From Diplodia intermedia (taxonomy: Eukaryota > Ascomycota > Dothideomycetes > Botryosphaeriales > Botryosphaeriaceae): 64,000 bases of DNA. Below the pieces are notes generated by a model. It was not told the origin of the DNA and made no database searches. It saw only the letters and a list, made by a program, of their open reading frames with translations. The stretch is from NCBI GenBank assembly GCA_021495925.1, contig JAKEKT010000005.1, forward strand, positions 248,001 through 312,000. Reading direction: 5' to 3'. Positions 46,743-59,007 of the stretch are shown in pieces. How positions within the stretch are numbered: position 1 is the first letter of the stretch; each line of letters begins with the position of its first letter. The translations under genes were made by a program, and so were the position numbers.

Positions 46743-47655
46743 GCCGTTCGGCCCGGCTGATGGGCGAGAGGGTGTGCGGGACGGTAGAGAACTACGTCTT
46801 TTCAATGGATGTCTTGCTGGGGCAGGGAGCGGGATGCTGCAGCTATCCGCTGCCGTGTTCTTTCAGGAAATCGCTCTACCTGTCTGTTCCCTCTTTGTGA
46901 GCATGGACATCTCATGGATTTCTGAGTGCCGTCGCTGCATTGACGTTGCCAGTGCTGTCCTGTGCGCCATTTGTCTCACCTTCCTGTTACGACCCGCCAT
47001 CACGATGCGATCAAATGCACTGTCGCCGTCGCCCCGAAAGCTCGAGACCATGATATTCGTATGCGCCGATATCGCTGTTGTAGGTTTGGATGGGGTCTGC
47101 CTGGTGAGAACGCGCAGGCTTTGGTTCGGGTGATTGACGCCGTCACTTCGCTGCATCTCCCTCAAAACCGTTGCATCATTGAATATGCTTTGAATGTTCG
47201 ACTGAGTACAAGAATAACTCCTCGGTTGCTGAAAGCAAAGGATATCGAAACGTCTTCGGGCGCTGTTGATTGGAATGGACTTTGAACGCGGTCTTCTCTA
47301 GATCCACTAGTAAGCTTCTCGGAACATTTGATGTCGAATCGCTACCATGCCAAATTCATCGTATGTATTCTCGCAGGCTTTTGGAATATGGTGGCTGAGA
47401 TCGAGGCCTTCTGCGGACATGTCGTGGAGATCTCGCATCTGTCGGCTTGTATGCTCCCTGGAAAACACGCAGTATGATGTGGCGATGAATACAAGTATAC
47501 CTCAAGAGTTAGACTCCAGATCTTAGTATCATAGCCTCTTCCGACTGGGAAGAGATGGAGAACTGTATCGCGCTTCTGCCTCTGCCGACCAGCTCGTATC
47601 TTTGTAAGCACCTACCAGAGCCGCTCTCGCTTTGAAACATGCCCCAAAATAGCCC

Positions 47656-47700
47656 GTCGGCGTCGGCGTCGGCCTTTTTTTTTTTTTTTTTTTTTTTTTT
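47656..47700 (+). repeat. CGTCGG repeat followed by a 26-base T tract
   Basis: About three copies of the CGTCGG unit run directly into an uninterrupted T26 (47675-47700). Read on the minus strand it is A26 followed by the GC-rich repeat. No coding sequence adjoins it that would make it a retroposed mRNA. Confidence 0.85.
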
Positions 47701-50700
47701 AGCAAGACAGGTGACCAACCGAAGTGCAAAGTTTGGCCGTTGGCATTGGGCAGCCGTGCGTCTGAACACCTCTTACGGTTGTTTCAAAGCAGTCGACGAG
47801 CTGTTGTTGCTTCGATATTCTCTCGACCAAAGTTCCCCGTCGCTATGGCCACCTCGTTTTGGGGTGCGCGTCACCGGCCACGTAAGGCGGGTGATACCGC
47901 AAAAGTGCTCACTCCCTCATGCGGATAGCGAAGATCTTCGCTGGTCGGCAGCAAACGTCACGCTAGTTCCTTCGTCGTCAACCCTCGACTCGCGACAGTA
48001 AGCGTTGCCCATTCAATGCTCTGTAGCAAATCCACCTCGTGACTCAAACACGGGGGTTTTGTCGTTCTCCATACGAGGTTCCAAGAAGTGCATGGCATTT
48101 GTTCGTCCACGATTCGCGAGGGCGTGTACTTCGCCATCTGGCGCATGCGTCATGCGCGCCGGTGACCGTTGGGCGAGTAAGACAGTTTTCGTCATCGGCG
48201 CAAGTAGAGAGAACGGGATCTTCAAAGGCATTGGTTCGACAAATTGCATATGATCAGCAGACCCTAACCCTTAGGTTAATAGAGCCTGAAAATCCACCGA
48301 AAGACCCTTGACAGGAATGAAAAAGTAAACATGGGAAACCGATGGAAGCGCATGTCAGTGAGGTGTAGAGTTACGAGAAAGCATACTACATGGGTACGAT
48401 TAGTAAACGCACTTGCGCATCCTGTCGCATACGGCAAGAGAGGACAAGAGGGTGACTAGGTGCTTCCGACTCGTTTGATGAGAAGGCGACAAGGGGCGGG
48501 AGAGTAGCTGCAGCAGCTTAGTGGTCCGGACGACGGGAGTCATCGTATGCTTGCTGCCCGGCTTTCTCCTCGCATGGCGTGTCATGATTATCGCTCATTG
48601 TTCGAATTAGACATGGCGCGACACCGTGGTTGCTTTCATACGTGGATGTGGATGTGGATGAGTAGAACAGGGTACCTCCTCTTGGTCGAAACACCTTGTA
48701 ACAACCCTTGTCGTCATGGTCGAGATAAGATCATGGCGAGATTATGCCGAACATCCTCTCAATGCTCCCTTGATGCCGGCTCATGCACCTTAGAAGCAGC
48801 AATCTGTTAAAGTTATGCTTTATTGCCGCTGCCGTGCATCCTTTGACTGGGAGAACTGACGTGGCGACCATGAAGAGCGGAGCGGCAAGCCCTGACGACT
48901 TTTTTTTTTTTTGGAATTATGAAAAGAGTGGAGGCACGTGAACTGTTGGGACAGAAGGAAGGAACGGGTGTGGGGATTTGCTCTTGCGATTTGGGTCGAG
49001 AGAATGACTGGGTCATAGCTTATACTTCCCGGCGGATAGGTAAGTCGAAGTAACCCAGTCCAAAAAAGAACCCTGCAGAATCAGTGGGCCGTAGGTCAAG
49101 AGAATCTGACGTAGAGCGTCCGAAGATGCACACCCACGGTTTGCTCCGGTGCACCGTCAAGCCGGTTCGGCCGCGCCGTTTCCTCGACGGCAGGCGGATG
49201 AATGCGGGATAGTAGGCGGCCAAAGAGCGACCAAAGAGTAGGAGGACGACGTGGACCAGGGTCTGTGCGCATCGCCTGAATCGGTAGTCTCTAGTTGCAT
49301 CAGAGTAGGGAAGGGACCCTTTCTTTATACAATGCGTCGGGCATCAAACCATTCAGTGGTTGGTTACCACCATGTTGGAACAGCAACAAGAGGACCATCG
49401 GATGCAAGGTTGGAGCAGTCGTCTTAGACGCCGGCATCTCCACACCACGTACACGTCTCGATGGTTGTTTACTTCTCTCCTGCGCACATTTCTGCAGCGC
49501 TCTGCTATTATCCTTGCTCACACGCCTATTGGGGTGACAAGCATGCGTCCGATGACTGGTCATCGTGGCATCCCTACGCAATACGTGCGCGGGAAGGATT
49601 CAAGAGTCTAGCGTTTGGGGTATTTTAGGATCGTGCAGCAGGCGTTCAGTTTCAGCTTTGACCGTTGTCTCCGAGCACTACCATGGCTGCCATGGTGTTT
49701 GTTTGTTGCCGTTTCGTCGTCGCTTTCGTACTGCTGTGGACATGCACCTGACGCTCCGAGGCCGCTATTGTTGGGGACTAGTAGCTCCTAAGCCAGATTG
49801 CGACGGATTGCCGCGCATTAGAAACTTTGTGGGTGATGAGCTGGATGGATGTTGACGAAACCGAGAACGACATGCTGCTAGTCCGGGATAAGTGCTTGCC
49901 CATGACTGCAGTGATACGCTTAGCACTTACTCATGTTTCGTATTCATAGCGGCATGGCACACTTCATCGAGAGTCCAAGGCTGTTCTGATTAGGATCAGC
50001 GCCGTGAGCCGTATCTGAGGTGGTAGAAATCCGTATTCCGAGCAACGTTGACTGGCAACCGACAACGCGGTGAGTGGTGAGGCGGGTGGCGAAGCTGACT
50101 TCGAGACTACTGTGTACGGCTGCAGGATACACAGCGGGACCGGCGGACCCAGCTCCGACGACCGTCTTGCAGCTCCCTCAGCTTGCGCTCTGTCGTGCCG
50201 CTGACGATCGTGGCCGTCGACATGCGCGCGAAGGGGAGAGGCGACATTGTGCAGTCAAACCTGGTCGCCACCGGGTGCAACTACAACAGTTCCCGGTACC
50301 GCACTGCCGGAGTGGATCCATAGCAGCACAGTGCGCCGGCGGCACGTCCGTCCCGCCGTGATCCTCAAACAGACAACAGAACAGGATGTGCGCCGTGAGC
50401 TTTGCCAGCAGTTGACCGCCAAACACCCCCGCCGTGGTAAAGCGCAGTGGTGTTCCGGGGGTTGCCTGACACTCGAAATAGAAAGTAGCGGCGAGGAAGC
50501 GCGTGGGGCAGGGCGGCCATGTTTGAGATAGATTGCGGGGCGATAGATTGACCCAAGAGACCCGGGTCATGCCAAAGATTGGCGGAAAGCAACAGCTGCG
50601 AGGGCCGAGTTAGACAAATTGCAGAGCGGGGATGGATGCGAGAGAGCCGCTTTGCTGGCGGAAAGTCCTGGGCATAGAGCGCCGCAGCCGCCAGGCATGA

Positions 50701-53700
50701 TGGGATGGAAGACAAGGCGGTTGTTGATAGGGCGAAGAAGAGGTACGCAAAAAAGCAAAACGACAGGGTCCACAACGGGGTGGTGCAGCCAAACAACCGG
50801 CAGTGTTCCGGCTTCCGACAGCCTGACTCCAGCGCGGCGACAAGGTGGGTAGTTGGGAACGATGGACGGTTCTCCCCACCGGCGCAGGGACAGGCCTTTC
50901 TGCAGCGAACCTGCATCCCCGAACCAATCTTCCGACGCCCCTCTGGTTCGCATTCTCCGACCCCTTCGTCCCTGGGTTATCCCGAGGAGCAAGTACAAAG
51001 AATAACCTCGCGTCAGATGCCGGTGCTTCAGGTTTACAGCGAGAGCAGCAGCCGGCTGTTCCGCGCAGCCAATTACGCAATGCAGCGAACGGCCGTTGGA
51101 GGTGAGATGCGCAAAAGGTCGTCGCCACCGTAACACCTACCACCTCGCTGCCTTGTAGCGACCACGCATCGAGCGCTGGCAACCCAATGCTTACTTTTGC
51201 TGATGCCGTGGCATGTGCGCTGTGTTTTGTGCGGTAGGCGTCCGTGGGGCAGCTGAGAGTATGGCCATGGCGAGCCCCGAGGCAAGGGCGCTTGGGTGGT
51301 TAATCTTGGGGGCGCGCTTAAGCACGCAACAGTTGCACGAGTCGAAGTCTGTTCTGGAAGCCGTCGAGAAACATCGGCGTGCGCGACGGGACAGCCCTGA
51401 TTAGGGTTCCCCGTGGCAGAAAGCGCGGCAGAAAGCGCAGCAGAAGTGCATTTGCTCGGGAAAGGCTGATCGGGGTTGGCTCCGGCGTGCCGGCTACTCG
51501 CGCGCCTCGCACGCGAGGATAGGCCTGGTCGCTTGCTGAGAGGGAAAAAAAAGCTTGGACGATTGAGGGCGACACACGGGCAAGCGAGCAGCGAAAGGCC
51601 GACCTCCGGACGGGCAACAGGAGGATCCGGCTAGTGCACGACGTGACTCGTGCTAAAGCGAACGCGAACTGACCAGCGAGTCGTGGGCCCGCGGGCAGCG
51701 AAAACTGTGGGGTCCGGCCGTTTGCTACTCCAAATCTCGCTCGTGGGCGACTATCGCCATGGTGGATCGGCCCCACCGAGCGGGAGGCTCTGGACTATAG
51801 GCTGCGGCGCCCTAGTGGTGGAAATTCCGCAATAAATTGATCGCACAGGGAAGCTGGTGCGTCGTGCTGCATGCAGCTTAGTTTCGCGAGAAGGAGTTGC
51901 GATGGGCGGTGCCGACCAATGCTCTGCCAACGGCTTGATGAGCACCGTGACGAGGGTGAGGGTGCAAGCGAGCTTCTGGCAGCAACGAGGCTGCTAATGA
52001 GATGTACGCGTCTTCCAGAAGCTGTTGCCTGCCTTGGCGACGGCCCGCACGCAGGCGACTGGGCGCTGCGATTGGAGCGAGGCGCGTCATGGTGAAGCAA
52101 GCGACACGGTCAGCAGCACGCAGCACGTGCGCGGGCTGGCGAGCGATACGAACAGCGTGGGAGGGCGTGCTGGTGCAGAGCGTCATCGAGAGCCCGACGG
52201 TCGGACGCAGCGGTAGCGGGTGGAGCGCTGAGGTCGCCGCCGGTGGAGCCAGTCGCTTGGGCGCAGCGGCTTTGGCGGCGGCTGGCGCGTGAAACGCACA
52301 ACATCAGCGGGCGGCACGCAGCGTGCTGACCCGCCGCTGGCTCCTGAACACGCACATGCTCCGCGGGGACGGGGGTGCCGGAGGGTGAAGGCCGAGCGCG
52401 AGCACGATTTCCTTTCCCATGGCGATTTGGATTTGCGAGCGATCCTGACTCGCACCCCCGCCACGATCTGCAGGAGCATTGTCGACTTTGAAGCCAGCTT
52501 TGCGAGCGCCAAGAGCCGCGCTTGAGCTTGCTGGCCTGCGCTCCGGGGAATGGGCGGGCCAAAAGAAGGGGCGAACGATCGGCGGAGGGTCACCGGTAAC
52601 GTCAACCCCACTCGGCGCCACGGTGATGATGATGGAGGATGATGGCAGAAGTCTCCGCGGAAGACCCATGCTTGCGCTCACTGCCTCGTTGTGCCAGAAC
52701 CTCGACCGCCGGGGACCGGGTCGGATCAGCCCCGCGGTAGGAGGCGCCTGTCAACTGGAAACCCGCCCGGGAGGAATAAAATGATGCGGTTGCCAGCACT
52801 CCTCACTTCCAGAGCTTCGGCTGACTCTCCCGTGATGCAAATCCGTGTGGGCGGGCGCCCACGCCCGTCTGGGGACGCACCGGTGAAAGAAAAAGCGGCG
52901 TCGCGTCTACCTGGCTAGCGGCTGTTGGCGTGTCTGTGTGACCCGATAGACTGGCTGCGCGATGAGTTTTGCCAGACGCCTGGGGGCTTGATCGGCCGCT
53001 ACCGGAAGATGCCCGGGCGCAAGATCTACGATGATCTTAGTTGTTCGGAGCGCCACACAGTACGTATGTCCAGCCAAGGCCAGTGCTGCTATTCTCGTGA
53101 CGCCGCAATTCGATGCTGGCGCATGATATTGCAACATCTTCCAGTCGAAGCATTCAACCGGGTGGAGAGATGCATTGCTGCCCACCAACCATTTCCCGGC
53201 AGATGCCTCCTCTACTCTTCGCACCCAGTTCAGACCACCCTGATACCGCAGGCCTGTGCCCTGAGCTGACCGCCGGCACGCAGTCGTCCCGCGGTCAAGA
53301 CGTCCCGTAGTGGCAGGCGCGCCGCAAGGGCCAACAGTGTCTGCATGAGTACACATCCCACGCTGGTGTAAGGAAGAGAGGAGGGCGGGAGCCGTGGAAA
53401 GCTGTGAGTGGCCGCTGCTCTCAAACAGAGCTGTCGCACAGCAGCCGGTGCAAGCCTAACAGCAAGCGGCAACGTTTGTCGACGGGCAGCCGCAGGAGAC
53501 GTTTCCGGCCTGCTGAGTGACGTTGGGTCGGCGGTCGAGATTTCGTTTCTGCACCTCTTCGATGCGTGCGCGCTGCACACAAGCTGCAGCGATCGAGGCT
53601 AGAGTTCGCATGCAGCATCATCACACACCGCCAGGCGAGGGCCGGCGGAGAGACAGCAGCGGGAGACGCGGGAGAAGCGTGCCCTGCAGCGTTGAGCTTG

Positions 53701-54050
53701 CAGGAGCACCTGCATTGGCGGCGTGCCGAGATGGAGAGGGCGCTGCGCACCCGATTCGAGGGCGGTGCTGCGACAGCAGAAACAAACGGTGCCGTCGCTT
53801 CACAGCGAGCCCCTGGCGTCCAAATCTCGCTACCGGCGGCGCCTTCCGGACGTACCTATGTATTGCAACGGCAGTGACTCGCTTTCGATGGCAAGCTGAA
53901 GCATCCATGCAGACTTGCTCCTGTAGCAGGATGGAAGCCAAAGCCACCCGAGCAGCAGCCCCGGCTCTCCGTGCACGGGCATGTGCTTGCGTCGAATTTT
54001 CAGGTGCAATAATACGAAGGGCAAATGTGAGAGATCTGGAATTGAGATTC

Positions 54051-54068
54051 AGATCCAGATCCAGATCC
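54051..54068 (+). repeat. AGATCC hexanucleotide repeat
   Basis: Three exact tandem copies of AGATCC, with partial copies on both sides. Confidence 0.8.
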
Positions 54069-55110
54069 CAGTAGATCTGACCGTCGCACTAGATTCCCGA
54101 GCGGCCGAAAATTGAGATCACGGACGATCCCCGCAGCCCGAGCCTGTCTGCTGGGATCGTTTATTGCGCTGGGGTGGTGATTGGTTGCGGCGTCCGCCCT
54201 GATGAGCTGCGTGTGGGCTGCATTGCCGCGCGCAAAGTCGATTTGCCCGGTTCTACCACACGACCGGTGAAATTGAAGCTGTCATCGAGGGCGTTTGCTT
54301 GACTCGCTGCTCATTCGCGTCTCCCGTACGCAAGTCAGTGTCGCCTATGTCCGCCCCAGCTGTTGCAGTGCTAAGCATAGGCCCATGCAGGAGCACGTTA
54401 TCGAAACGTTCGAAGCTCGTTCCGCCGCCGCCGCGTGGGTTGGCGGGCGCCTTTTCATGCTGGTGGAGAATAGCTTGCACCGCGCGGCGATAGGGGCCCC
54501 CAGCAGCCCGGCTCACCGTCTGCTCGCGCTGCGCGGGAGGGGACGACCGTGAAGCCTAAACAAGCGCTTCATGCGCAATGGTTGATCGCACCTTGGGTCG
54601 TCGGGCCTATAGCCAATTTGAGGCGGGCGCCGGCCCCGTGTGCCCAGGAGGGCTAGGGTGCATCTACAATCCACCGGCGATCTGCCAGCGTGCTGGACCC
54701 CTGGGCTGCGCGACAGCCCGCTGCATGCCTGCTCCAGAGCAGCCAACGGCCTCTCCCGGCTGGCAAGCCTGTCAGTCAGCTGGAGCGCCGTTTACCGTGG
54801 ACAGGCAGCCTGGATTCCTGACTTTCCGGGCCTTGCAAGCGGCGCAATCGCCCGGCCGCATCTGAGCGCTGCGGCGCTCGAGGCGAACCCAATACTTTGG
54901 CACAGAGCGGGCCATCCCATCACTTCCCGCCGCACACTGAGCGCGGGGCGGTCATGCTGCTCCTCGCGCAATGTTGCTCGAAGCAGCAGCCCCCTCATGT
55001 CGCATACGTAGCAGATCCTGGGCCGTTCGCCCAGCCAAAAAGCAATCACCGCGCCCAAAAGCCCGGTTACGCGCACGCCTGCCGCGATCGGATTGACGCT
55101 TCACCGTTCT

Positions 55111-55142
55111 CCGTTCCCCCCGCCCGGGATTTGGGGGAACGG
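55111..55142. repeat. 10-bp perfect hairpin
   Basis: CCGTTCCCCC at 55111-55120 pairs with GGGGGAACGG at 55133-55142 across a 12-nt loop. GC-rich, non-coding context; function unknown. Confidence 0.8.
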
Positions 55143-57403
55143 TGAGCGTGTGCGTGTTGTGCGCCCGTGACGCCTCCCCATGCCCAGCTCCAGCCTTGGA
55201 CCTCCCAGGGGAATGTGCAAGGCGCGCCCTTGCGTCGTCCGCTGCTCACTTAGATGGCGAGCCCCACGCGCCGCAACGCCAGCAAGGGCTTCCGCCCGAT
55301 CCTTCGACAAGCTTACGGGCCTTTACCGCAGCGCCCTGGCGCCGGGACGCAGAGGTGTCAGTGTCCCAGAGGTATTTCAAATGCTGTGGCGGCTAGCGAC
55401 GACTGCGTTTGCTATGCTGTTTGCGGACCGAAACCGCCAGCTGAGTCGCGAGCCCGATCGGGAAGTCGATGTTATTTCTGCGCCGTGACGATGACGACGA
55501 TGATGATGATAGCGAGATGAGCAGCACGGCGGGTGCGCAGAGGGGAGAGCAGTACCCGCTCGCATCCGGGCTGGTGGCATCGCGGCCGTGACGTCGCTCT
55601 GGCGTAGCACTCGCGCGGTTGCGGTTGTCGACGCCATCCAGCGATTGTCGGGACGACCGTTGTTCCAAGGCACAGGAAAGCTGCAGCTCAGCACCTTGTG
55701 GCCCTCTCATGTCTCAGGTCCCGCCGCGCGCGTCCAACCGAATGGCGCAGCCCGCTGGCTCATTTCTTGCAGCTCGCGTGGTACGGGCCTGCGGTGCGCT
55801 CGCCTTTGCGCCGCGCTCCAGGAAAAGCAAACAAACGAGCGGCGGGCGTACATGATTGTTTGCAGGCCGGAAATTGGAGCTGTTACACGTCTGCTCCGGC
55901 CTGTTGACCGTCCTGGGTCCCGGTCGGTGGGTCGTCCCCCGGCTTGCAGTCGACCGACCAAACGCCAGGCGGTCAGGCGCAAGGGATAAGGGCCGACTCT
56001 GGCGGCACGTAGATTGCTGTGAACGGGATATCCATATAAGCTTCGGGCCACCCTGCATCCTCGGCGCCCCGGTCTCACCATCCCCCGTTGCACCCCTGCG
56101 GCGCGAGGCTGGGCGGGCGGGCCTTTGCCGGCTGGCCCCAGAAAAGGAATGCCAAATCAATATTTTAGGTTTATAGATGGGCGGGTGAAACCCATGTCAG
56201 GGAGGCGTGCGAAGCAGGTTTCTGCCACGGGGGCATGACTAAGGCGCGCCGGCGTGGCGGCCGTTGGGGGGAGCTGAGGAGGGCCCAAAGCGGGCAGGAG
56301 GGTGCGGCGGGGAGCTGGATCGAGCAATGGGGGGGCCGCACATGACGCGCTAGACGGGCTGAAAGGGGGAACGATGCGGAGGATGTGACTTTCGTCAGGC
56401 CTCAGATTCCGATCCCGCGATCTCGCTGAAGACCCTGGGACGCTGCGCTGGGCGAGAGCACGCTCGCCGTGCCGTTCCCCGACTAGTGCAACGGCTGCTG
56501 CTGCGGTTCCACCGAGCTGGATGACAGCCAGCGCGCACGCGGCTAGCGGCTTGCCTGTTGCGGTTCGAGTGCGCGAGGGAGGGCCGCCGGCTGCGCGCAG
56601 GCCAGTGTCCGGGGCTGGCACGCTGGCCGGGGCGGCCGTGCCGGGGGAGGGCGCGGCGCAGGCGGGCGGGCAGCGAGGCGTGTGCGAGCTGTGGTTGTCG
56701 GCGGCCGGGGGAGGGCGCGCTGCCCGCGGCGGCGCGAAATGACGATGATCGCGCGGCCGTTGCGGCGATGCAGCTAGCCGCTTCGGGGCGCTGATTTGGA
56801 AGCGCTGGCCGGCATGGGAAGACCCGCCAGATCGCCCCAAATCTGCACAGCAGCCAGCACCGGCAGCCGCTCCAGCACGGCGGGACGCCGCCAAGCCGCG
56901 CTCAAACGGCTGGCCCCTTTCGCGCGGCGGGCTGCGCGCCGTGGTTTCGGACGCGATGCTGCGGCCTTCGCGGCGCGGCTGCGGGCACCAGCAGCAGCAC
57001 CACGCAGCACCCACGTCCACGTCCATGCCCACGCTGCCTGCGCCTGCGCCTGCGCCCCCTGGCCGCCGCGCTCCCATGCGGCAGTGGCGACGGGGCGCGT
57101 GAGGCGCCAAGGCAGGAGTCTGGCGTTTGGCGCCTGGCAGCGCGCGCGGCTGGCTGACGGGGCCTGACACCGTTCATTCCAGGCTGTCTCATGCTGGCCG
57201 CGTCGCAAGGAGCGCGGTTTCACGGGACGGCGCAGCGCTGGGGCGCCCCCGGTGCGCGGCCAGCATCCATGATCCCTCCCTTCCATCACCCGCGCGCTCA
57301 CCCTGGTCGCACATCTGCACATCTAACATATCTTACCCGCCGATCTGGGTCCTTGGATCCACCGAGGCTGCGCCCTCCGCGCGGACCATCGACCCAAAGG
57401 GGC

Positions 57404-57463
57404 ATGCTCGTTAGCTGGCTCAGCGGCCTCTGTCAAATCCACTTAAGCTTGCCCGGACCCTAG
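57404..57463 (+). other. Possible upstream reading frame in the flbD leader
   Basis: A 19-codon ATG frame (MLVSWLSGLCQIHLSLPGP) ends at 57463, 425 bp before the flbD-like start. It matters only if transcription begins upstream of it, which the sequence does not show. After it there is no further ATG until the main start. Confidence 0.35.
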
Positions 57464-57888
57464 AGCCAGCCATCTTCCCGAACCACTGTTCAAGGCCCAG
57501 CTTGTGCAGCGCGCCAACGTCGGACCCAAGCCTTCATATACGCTCCGCTCTCCCACCCACTCCCACGGTACCCTATCGCCATCACTTGCACGCCAACCAA
57601 CCCTCCACCTCCTCTCACCACCGTCATACGTGCCTGGTCTCCTGCAAGGTATTACAAGAGCCTGCCCGTTTCTCGTTTCCTGTCTGCCTCACGCCTCACG
57701 CCCCACGTCCCGACCGCGACGCCGTCCCACCACCCGCGCCCACCTGCCTGAGCGCGAGTTGACCGCCCGCAACCAGACCGCCAACTGCAACCGTCGCTCG
57801 CCCGAGCCGGCCTCGCTATTAAATCGCCCCGACTTCCAGGGCACTCCATCCCCACCTGATCGCCCCAGCTCTAGCTCGCGCCCGCACA
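57464..57888 (+). promoter_or_regulatory. ATG-free, pyrimidine-rich promoter/leader of the flbD-like gene
   Basis: 425 bp without a single ATG on the plus strand, dominated by C and T, directly before the ATG at 57889. A TATA-like TATTAAAT is found at 57817-57824, about 65 bp before the start codon. Either a short leader driven from this box or a long leader beginning further upstream would fit. Confidence 0.55.
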
Positions 57889-59007
57889 ATGGCCCCCAAC
57901 GCACGCCGCGGGCCTTGGTCGCAGGCCGAGGACCAGTTCCTCCTCTCCATTGTCTCGCAGCAGGGCGCCAACAACTGGGTGCGGATATCGCAGATGCTGC
58001 GCACCCGCACCCCCAAGCAGTGCCGCGAGCGCTTCCACCAGAACCTCAAGCCCACCCTCAACCACGACCCCATCACCGCCGAGGAGGGCGAGATGATCGA
58101 GCGCCTTGTCGCTGAGATGGGCAAGAAGTGGGCCGAGATCGCGCGCCAGCTCAATGGCCGCAGCGACAATGCCGTGAAGAACTGGTGGAACGGCGGCCAG
58201 AACCGGAGGAGGCGCATGTCTGAAAGGCGCCGCAGCGAGGCTCAGACTGCCTCCGTCCAGCACCACGCCGGCCACTTCCACCACCACCAGGCCCAGTACC
58301 AGCAATACCACCACCAGTCGCAGCACAGCTACCACTCTCGCCCCACTCCTCTCTCCATCCAGCCGCAACCCTACAACGCCCGCGCCTACGACACCCCCAT
58401 CCCCTCGCCCTCTGGCCAGTCTGTGCTCTCTACCGAAGGCGCTCCCTCTCTCATCACCGACAGCGGCTCTGAGTCGCGGTCACCGCACTACGCCGCTTCC
58501 CCCATGGAGCACCCTCTTCCCCCGCTCATTGGTAGGCGCGACGAGCGCCGCCGCTCCAGTCTCGCCTACCTTCCGCGCAACTCCTCGTTCATCACCGACG
58601 AGGAGCACTCGCAACTGGCACCGCTGCGCGCCTCTTCTGCAGACCACGGCGAGGCAGCGGCGCGCAAGCGGGAGCAGCTTAGGCTACCTGAGCCTCCAGC
58701 ATTCGTCAGCAGTGGCGGGTCTCCCATCTTCCGCGAGCCCAATTACAGCTCGACTGGTAACAGGCAGCTGCCTCTCCTCACGCAGCCGTTCACTGCGAGC
58801 CGTAGCGTCTCGGGGAGGTCAAGTCCCGTTCAATTCTCGCCTCACCGTGCCTCGTATTGCCCGCAACAATCACTGCCCAGCTTCAGCGAGCTGGTGCAGC
58901 CCCGGGCACACAGCACGGCCGCGCTGGCACCGGCTCCCTACCTTCCGCCCATGAAGCCCAGGAGCCCGATCAGCAAGCCTAACGCCGTCGCCTCCATTCT
59001 GAACTGA
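57889..59007 (+). CDS. flbD: FlbD-like R2R3 Myb transcription factor
   Basis: Nuclear DNA-binding regulator; FlbD in Aspergillus promotes conidiophore development. Single exon, 372 residues. The R2 Myb repeat spans about 6-56 (RRGPWSQAEDQFLLSIVSQQ, NNWVRISQ, KQCRERFHQNLKP) and R3 about 57-107 (ITAEEGEMIERLVAEMGKKW, IARQLNGRSDNAVKNWWNG), followed by a basic NRRRRMSERRR patch. The R2-R3 linker and the RSDNAVKNWWNG end are the FlbD signature. The rest is disordered: a His/Gln-rich block (about 124-150), Ser/Pro-rich segments and a C-terminal motif SPISKPNAVASILN. The start is the first ATG after the long ATG-free leader and gives the expected short N-terminus. It has no close neighbour on either side. 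Confidence 0.9.
   Translation: MAPNARRGPWSQAEDQFLLSIVSQQGANNWVRISQMLRTRTPKQCRERFHQNLKPTLNHDPITAEEGEMIERLVAEMGKKWAEIARQLNGRSDNAVKNWWNGGQNRRRRMSERRRSEAQTASVQHHAGHFHHHQAQYQQYHHQSQHSYHSRPTPLSIQPQPYNARAYDTPIPSPSGQSVLSTEGAPSLITDSGSESRSPHYAASPMEHPLPPLIGRRDERRRSSLAYLPRNSSFITDEEHSQLAPLRASSADHGEAAARKREQLRLPEPPAFVSSGGSPIFREPNYSSTGNRQLPLLTQPFTASRSVSGRSSPVQFSPHRASYCPQQSLPSFSELVQPRAHSTAALAPAPYLPPMKPRSPISKPNAVASILN

Larger units (their letters stand above)
41599..57888. other. 16.3-kb intergenic region without a supported gene
   Basis: Between the GT41 gene and the flbD-like gene I can support no protein-coding gene. Open frames up to about 340 codons exist, especially at 43.5-46.3 and 50-57.2 kb, but they overlap on several frames and both strands, consist of Ala/Arg/Pro/Ser-rich low-complexity sequence, mostly lack an ATG near the 5' end and show no domain or credible splice-joined family motif. 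The stretch carries many simple repeats (45648-45688, 47656-47700, 48643-48661, 54051-54068, 55489-55511) and CATGCA-rich DNA (46707-46742). The last 0.5 kb is the probable leader of the flbD-like gene. No transposon ends, tRNA or rRNA were recognised. Confidence 0.55.

Noticed and set aside
47297..47317. Cluster of XbaI, SpeI and HindIII sites resembling a cloning polylinker
   Set aside because: Only 21 bp, no flanking vector sequence was recognised, and neighbouring DNA looks like the rest of the intergenic region; probably chance.
48260..48280. CCCTAACCC resembling interstitial telomere repeat
   Set aside because: Only one and a half repeat units; expected by chance.
56157..57170. 337-codon open frame on the minus strand
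   Set aside because: It begins with a non-ATG codon, is Ala/Pro/Arg-rich low complexity, has no domain, and overlaps equally long frames on the other strand.
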